Assembly (NCBI GenBank): GCA_008360955.1
Contig: LUCM01007226.1
Span: forward strand, 250,104 to 314,103
Length of the DNA stretch: 64,000 bases
Origin: Fasciolopsis buskii
Taxonomy: Eukaryota > Platyhelminthes > Trematoda > Plagiorchiida > Fasciolidae
Direction of reading: 5' to 3'
Shown: positions 60,745 to 64,000 of the stretch, piece after piece
How the letters are laid out: every line of letters starts with the position of its first letter
Position numbering within the stretch: position 1 is the first letter of the stretch
Position numbers and translations under genes: made by a program
The notes under the pieces: model-generated
Databases searched by the model: none
Told to the model about the DNA's origin: nothing
The model's input: the letters and a program-made list of their open reading frames with translations, nothing else

Positions 60745-62213
60745 CTAAAGCGGAAAGTTAAACAATAATAAATAGGTAAAGCATGATGCAAAATAGCTTA
60801 AAATTGTTTCGAAAGCCGCTGTAGGTGCTTCGTATCGAAATAATATAAAACCACACTCAAAGGGCTAAACTCGGTAAAAAAAAGTCTGATGAGAACACAA
60901 GAGTTGACAGAGCGCAAAGAACCACAAATGAATTAATTTTTTTCAAGGTTCTTTTCTTTCTATCTGTGTTCTTCTCTTGTACCCGCGGCTAAGCGATTTA
61001 AGTACTGGTTAATTTGCATCACTGGTTTTCACAATACATGGACAATCCCTCACACTGCGGTATGATATTGACTTTCTTCTTGTCACAGAATTTCGATTAT
61101 GGAATAGGCTTTTTTTGTTTCTCAAGCACGCCAAGAGTGATTTCTAAACATTTTATTCTTAGATCATTCCATTCAATCTTTCCACTTTGGTTGCAGCTTG
61201 GATGTGCGACAAAGTGGTTGTGCTGGAATTAGACAAACAACTAGAAGTCGCTAGGCTATGAGTACATCATATGATCCCGAATCCAATTTCTTGGTGTGTT
61301 GTGATAAGTCCACTGCATAGAGCTAACTTATGGATAACTTGGGGACTGAAATTTATCATTACCAGAGGAGCGAAACTAAGTGCACATGAAGCATCAAAAT
61401 GACCGGCGGAATTATGCTCCACCTCTTTCATCTTCAAAATGGCAAAAGCTATGTTCACTCGACCTGAGTGTCTGTAAGCCAACAAAAATAACTTTAGTTC
61501 AGAAAACACGATTTCAATGTCCTACGATGACAAAGAAACCATAAACATTTTCCCCTTCTGTCCATTTGACACTACGCACTCACCAGACACTCGTCAGATC
61601 CGATAATTTAATTCGCACTGACCACTTTCTTAGGCGATCGAGTGTGCGAAGCATAGATAACTGTTTCCGCACAATTGTGGTCTTCTAAGGGCAGTTATTC
61701 TGTGCTAAAACTACTTGTTTTTCTTACCCAAGTGTGGATGTTTTCATTTCCGCAAATACATGCTGACCTGAGTGCAGAGGAAGAAGTGTGCTCCACAGCT
61801 TCTGGGGTCTGCAACACGGAGAAGCCGGGAGTCATGACCTTCAAACTTGGAGTGGTATATGACCACATAAGCTCCCATCAGGTGAGGTTTGGTAATTACC
61901 ACTTTTCTATCACAAAAGTGGTCAGCTGATCTGGGGTTCAAAACTGATCCTCCCGAAGTAACCGACGTTTGGCCTAACAGACCACCGCTACCCAACGAAC
62001 TGTCTGAGACACGAACACCGCTCTACATCGTCTCCGGCGATTTACATATGCCTACTCATCATTATTCTTTCCGCACTCTTTTTGAACGTCCTGGACAAAG
62101 CTTGGAGAAGCGATGCAAAAGTCAAGCTAGGACTTCATGCAAGGGTATGAAGGAGCCAGCTTTGGCTTATCCGTTCGTGCTTTCTGCCTTCCAGGTTGGG
62201 GCACAACATCATC
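60745..62213. other. Upstream of the Rab27 P-loop exon; weak exon candidates only
   Basis: It should be intron or 5' region of Rab27. It contains the minus-strand exon candidate 61363-61471 and a plus-strand frame at 61675-61929. That frame has a donor-like CATCAG/GTGAGG and the peptide KPGVMTFKLGVVYDHISSHQ, but begins with TTG and has no recognised family. Confidence 0.4.
61363..61471 (-). CDS. Candidate exon of unknown protein
   Basis: On the minus strand a strong acceptor (TTTTTGTTGGCTTACAG) is followed by 109 nt open in only one frame, then a donor CCTCTG/GTAATG. The peptide includes HSGRVNIAFAILKMKEVEH and GHFDASCALSFAPL. It looks coding, with good splice sites and no stop, but I do not recognise the family. 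Its phase does not fit as the missing first exon of Rab27, so it would belong to another gene or be a false exon. Confidence 0.3.
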
Positions 62214-62823
62214 GCCGTCGTTCAGCGTTAAATACCAAGCCAAGCCCCACTGCCGCTGCCTTTTCCCCAGAGTTATGGTTCCATAAAGAGTGAACATGAG
62301 AGGAGGAGAAAGGGTGGACATACGCAGGCGAGGAGAGAAACGAATGCCGTAGGGGCCAACACACAGAATACAGTCTAACTGTAAGAACGATTTTTTTCAA
62401 CCATTCTGATTCGACAGAAAATGACAACTCGATTGCCACCGTTCATGGTTTGGGGCCATGTCCGTCAGTGTCTTCATCCAACTAGTTGACAATTCTTTTG
62501 GATCCCAACCTACTTTACCGAAGTTCGCTGTACATTTCCCTTTTCCACGTTGCCACGTCATCTGCTGACCACTATATGGCCCCACCCAGTCCGCGGATGG
62601 AACGTAAAAAAAGGCACGGTGTGGTAGACGGGTGTTTGAAATACACAGCGCGTGACTGAATCAACGTAGTCCATTAAGTTACATACGCTGACATGTGGTG
62701 TTCTCAGAACCGGTACCTAATACTAGATTCCGAACCTCCACATTACTCACCTGGTCATCCCATCCAATCCTGCCGACAATACGTAGACATCGTTGATCGA
62801 AAACCTCCAAGCAACGAACATCT
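62214..62823 (-). mobile_element. LINE A4, 3' fragment
   Basis: It begins with a short CATCATCGCCGTCGTTCAGCG end like the other A tails, then AAATACCAAGCCAAGCCCC and the CTGCCTTTTCCCCAGAG block shared by all copies. It covers the 3' UTR and the end of the ORF, and stops near 62823, where an inverted piece of the same region begins. Confidence 0.78.
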
Positions 62824-62945
62824 TGGAGGTTTTTGCACTCCGATGTCTAATTAATATCGTCAAGATTGGATGAAATGACCAAGTGAGTGATGTAGAGGTT
62901 CGGAATCCATCATTAAGTGCCGATTCTGAGAATCGAAGTCAGTGA
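62824..62945 (+). mobile_element. Inverted LINE A segment forming a foldback with A4
   Basis: The sequence from TTGGAGGTTTTTGCACTCC to CGATTCTGAGAATCG is the reverse complement, at roughly 80% identity, of 62700-62815. The two form a hairpin-like inverted repeat with a short spacer. Both arms cover the same LINE region, so this is a head-to-head duplication and not a simple 5' inversion. Confidence 0.7.
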
Positions 62946-63199
62946 TACAGATGCTGAGGCCTGTCGATAGAACTAGTGTCCGGTGAAGAAACAACAAACG
63001 GAATGTTAAAACAGAAATAAACAGTTAAAAAACAAGAGCACTTTATGTTTCCCTTTCGTTAACCGTCTTTCGCTCTTTCACACCCAATTCCCATAAAATA
63101 TTATCTTCAAGTTGTTTCGCTGACACTATGCTAGTTTACAAGATGGTTTATTTTTACATACATCAATATAGAAACACTTACTAAGGTGGATTCTATCAG

Positions 63200-63432
63200 G
63201 TAAACAGGGGTTTATCGGCGAAACTCACATATCCATCTGCGCAAGGAAACTTCAAGCACCGTCTTTCCAAGTGAACCTTATCACTGTCAACGGAGTCACA
63301 CTACATGCAACTATGGATTCAGGAAGCTCAGAGAGCTACATTTTCAAGAGGGTAGTCGAGAAGCGCAACTGGTATGTTGCTACATCATGCAATACAAACC
63401 ACTTTATCAAATTCAACTCAGAGACATTTATC

Positions 63433-63477
<45 letters not shown>

Positions 63478-63780
63478 CATAAACCTATCTTACGAACATA
63501 CCAAACTCCCCGTCTTGCCTGACTTGTGTAGAACTGTTTTGCTTGCACTTGACTTTCTCAGAGTATATGAAAGCGTCGAAATTCCACCTTAAGGTTCTAA
63601 TCGACTGCGGGATAATGGCGTCCAAAGGTGAACTGCACTCACTTTTCGAGCACCTTTCTTCCAATGGCCGATCAACCACGACGACAGTGCTCGCGGAATT
63701 GGAGGGTAAAAGCCGTTTATGCATTGACCAACGCGGCTGACAACATGGCGAAAGACGAATTTTAGGACTCGCTTCAAATC
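63200..63780 (+). mobile_element. Gypsy-like LTR retrotransposon, retropepsin fragment
   Basis: The plus strand reads FQVNLITVNGVTLHATMDSG followed by SSESYIFKRVVEKRNW, a retroviral-type aspartic protease with active-site DSGSS. After a (TA)n insertion at 63439-63474 it resumes as KLPVLPDLCRTVLLALDFLR and VYESVEIPP, the end of the protease (normally LLGLDF). Stops follow, and no RT is seen before a SINE at about 63790. It is a broken copy. No LTR was identified in the window. Confidence 0.72.
63439..63474. repeat. (TA)n microsatellite inside the retropepsin fragment
   Basis: A pure TA run that splits the protease coding sequence; protease homology resumes about 30 bp after it. Confidence 0.95.
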
Positions 63781-63787
63781 TCAATTC

Positions 63788-63955
63788 TTTGACTCTTCTA
63801 TCTTTTATTTTCTTTTATTGGTGAAATAATGGTGCATATCATTTTTCAAGAAAGGGGCCGCGGCTAACAGTTGACCAGCTGTAGGGGATTCGAACTCGTG
63901 ACCTTCACGTCTAAACGCTAGGAACTTATTCGCATGACCACCGCGGTGCAAAGAC
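63788..63955 (-). mobile_element. tRNA-derived SINE, copy a
   Basis: Minus-strand A box GGTGGTCATGCGA (near 63929-63942) and B box GAGTTCGAATC (63887-63897), then GTTAGCCGCGGCCCCTTTCT and a tail TTATTTCACCAATAAAAGAA. It sits right after the retropepsin fragment and may have inserted into that element. Confidence 0.78.
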
Positions 63956-64000
63956 GGGATTTATCGTTTATTACGAGACCACAGTGCACCCAATAGCTCT

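Noticed and set aside
60885..60925. CTGATGAG motif as a possible hammerhead
   Set aside because: No GAAA core and no pairing stems at the right distance.
61675..61929. Frame resembling a secreted protein start, with a donor site
   Set aside because: It begins with TTG and not ATG, so the apparent signal peptide is not supported; the second half could be an exon but no family was recognised.

Overview
This window is nuclear DNA of a multicellular eukaryote, most likely a digenean fluke (trematode flatworm). The evidence is short conserved exons with GT/AG borders separated by kilobase introns, many (TA)n runs, several non-LTR retrotransposon families, a Penelope-like element, a Gypsy-type protease fragment, and a roughly 300-bp repeat carrying a hammerhead ribozyme, much like the Sm-alpha repeats of schistosomes. 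The species cannot be named from sequence alone.

Host genes. The plus strand from 6684 to 10442 holds the last three coding exons of CCDC47, an ER membrane protein of the PAT/multipass translocon complex. The minus strand from 60744 down to 48458 holds three exons of a Rab27-type GTPase: the P-loop exon, the middle exon, and the last exon ending CAC. The first Rab27 exon was not found. A single plus-strand exon at 38177-38291 encodes the start of the mu-homology domain of coatomer subunit delta (ARCN1). It sits in a transposon-dense block and may be a captured fragment. Two further exon-like stretches (61363-61471 minus, 55651-55881 plus) are weak candidates.

Mobile DNA. Family A is an APE-type LINE with a (GATGAT)n-type 3' tail and a length near 3.3 kb, which fits RTE-like elements. 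It has five copies, all on the minus strand. Copy A2 (51201-54533) is almost complete and sits inside an older repeat, H, with a CCATTT target duplication. Family C is a second LINE, seen as fragments at 6.9-7.9, 13.8-14.7, 32.8-33.6, 34.1-35.8 plus 38.9-40.3, and 45.4-47.9 kb. A tRNA-derived SINE family shares its 3' tail with family C. A Penelope-like fragment with a GIY-YIG endonuclease lies at 17.9-19.1 kb between inverted repeats. A retropepsin fragment of a Gypsy-like element closes the window.

Standout signals. Five copies of a hammerhead ribozyme with a very short stem III were found. Other unusual structures are a large palindrome with an N gap at its centre (31.4-32.3 kb), a near-perfect 298-bp palindrome at 57055-57352, a composite insertion carrying the delta-COP exon, and pairs of nearly identical LINE cores with unrelated flanks. 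No bacterial features, CRISPR arrays, rRNA genes or functional tRNA genes were seen. Large parts of the window are AT-rich sequence in which nothing could be recognised.
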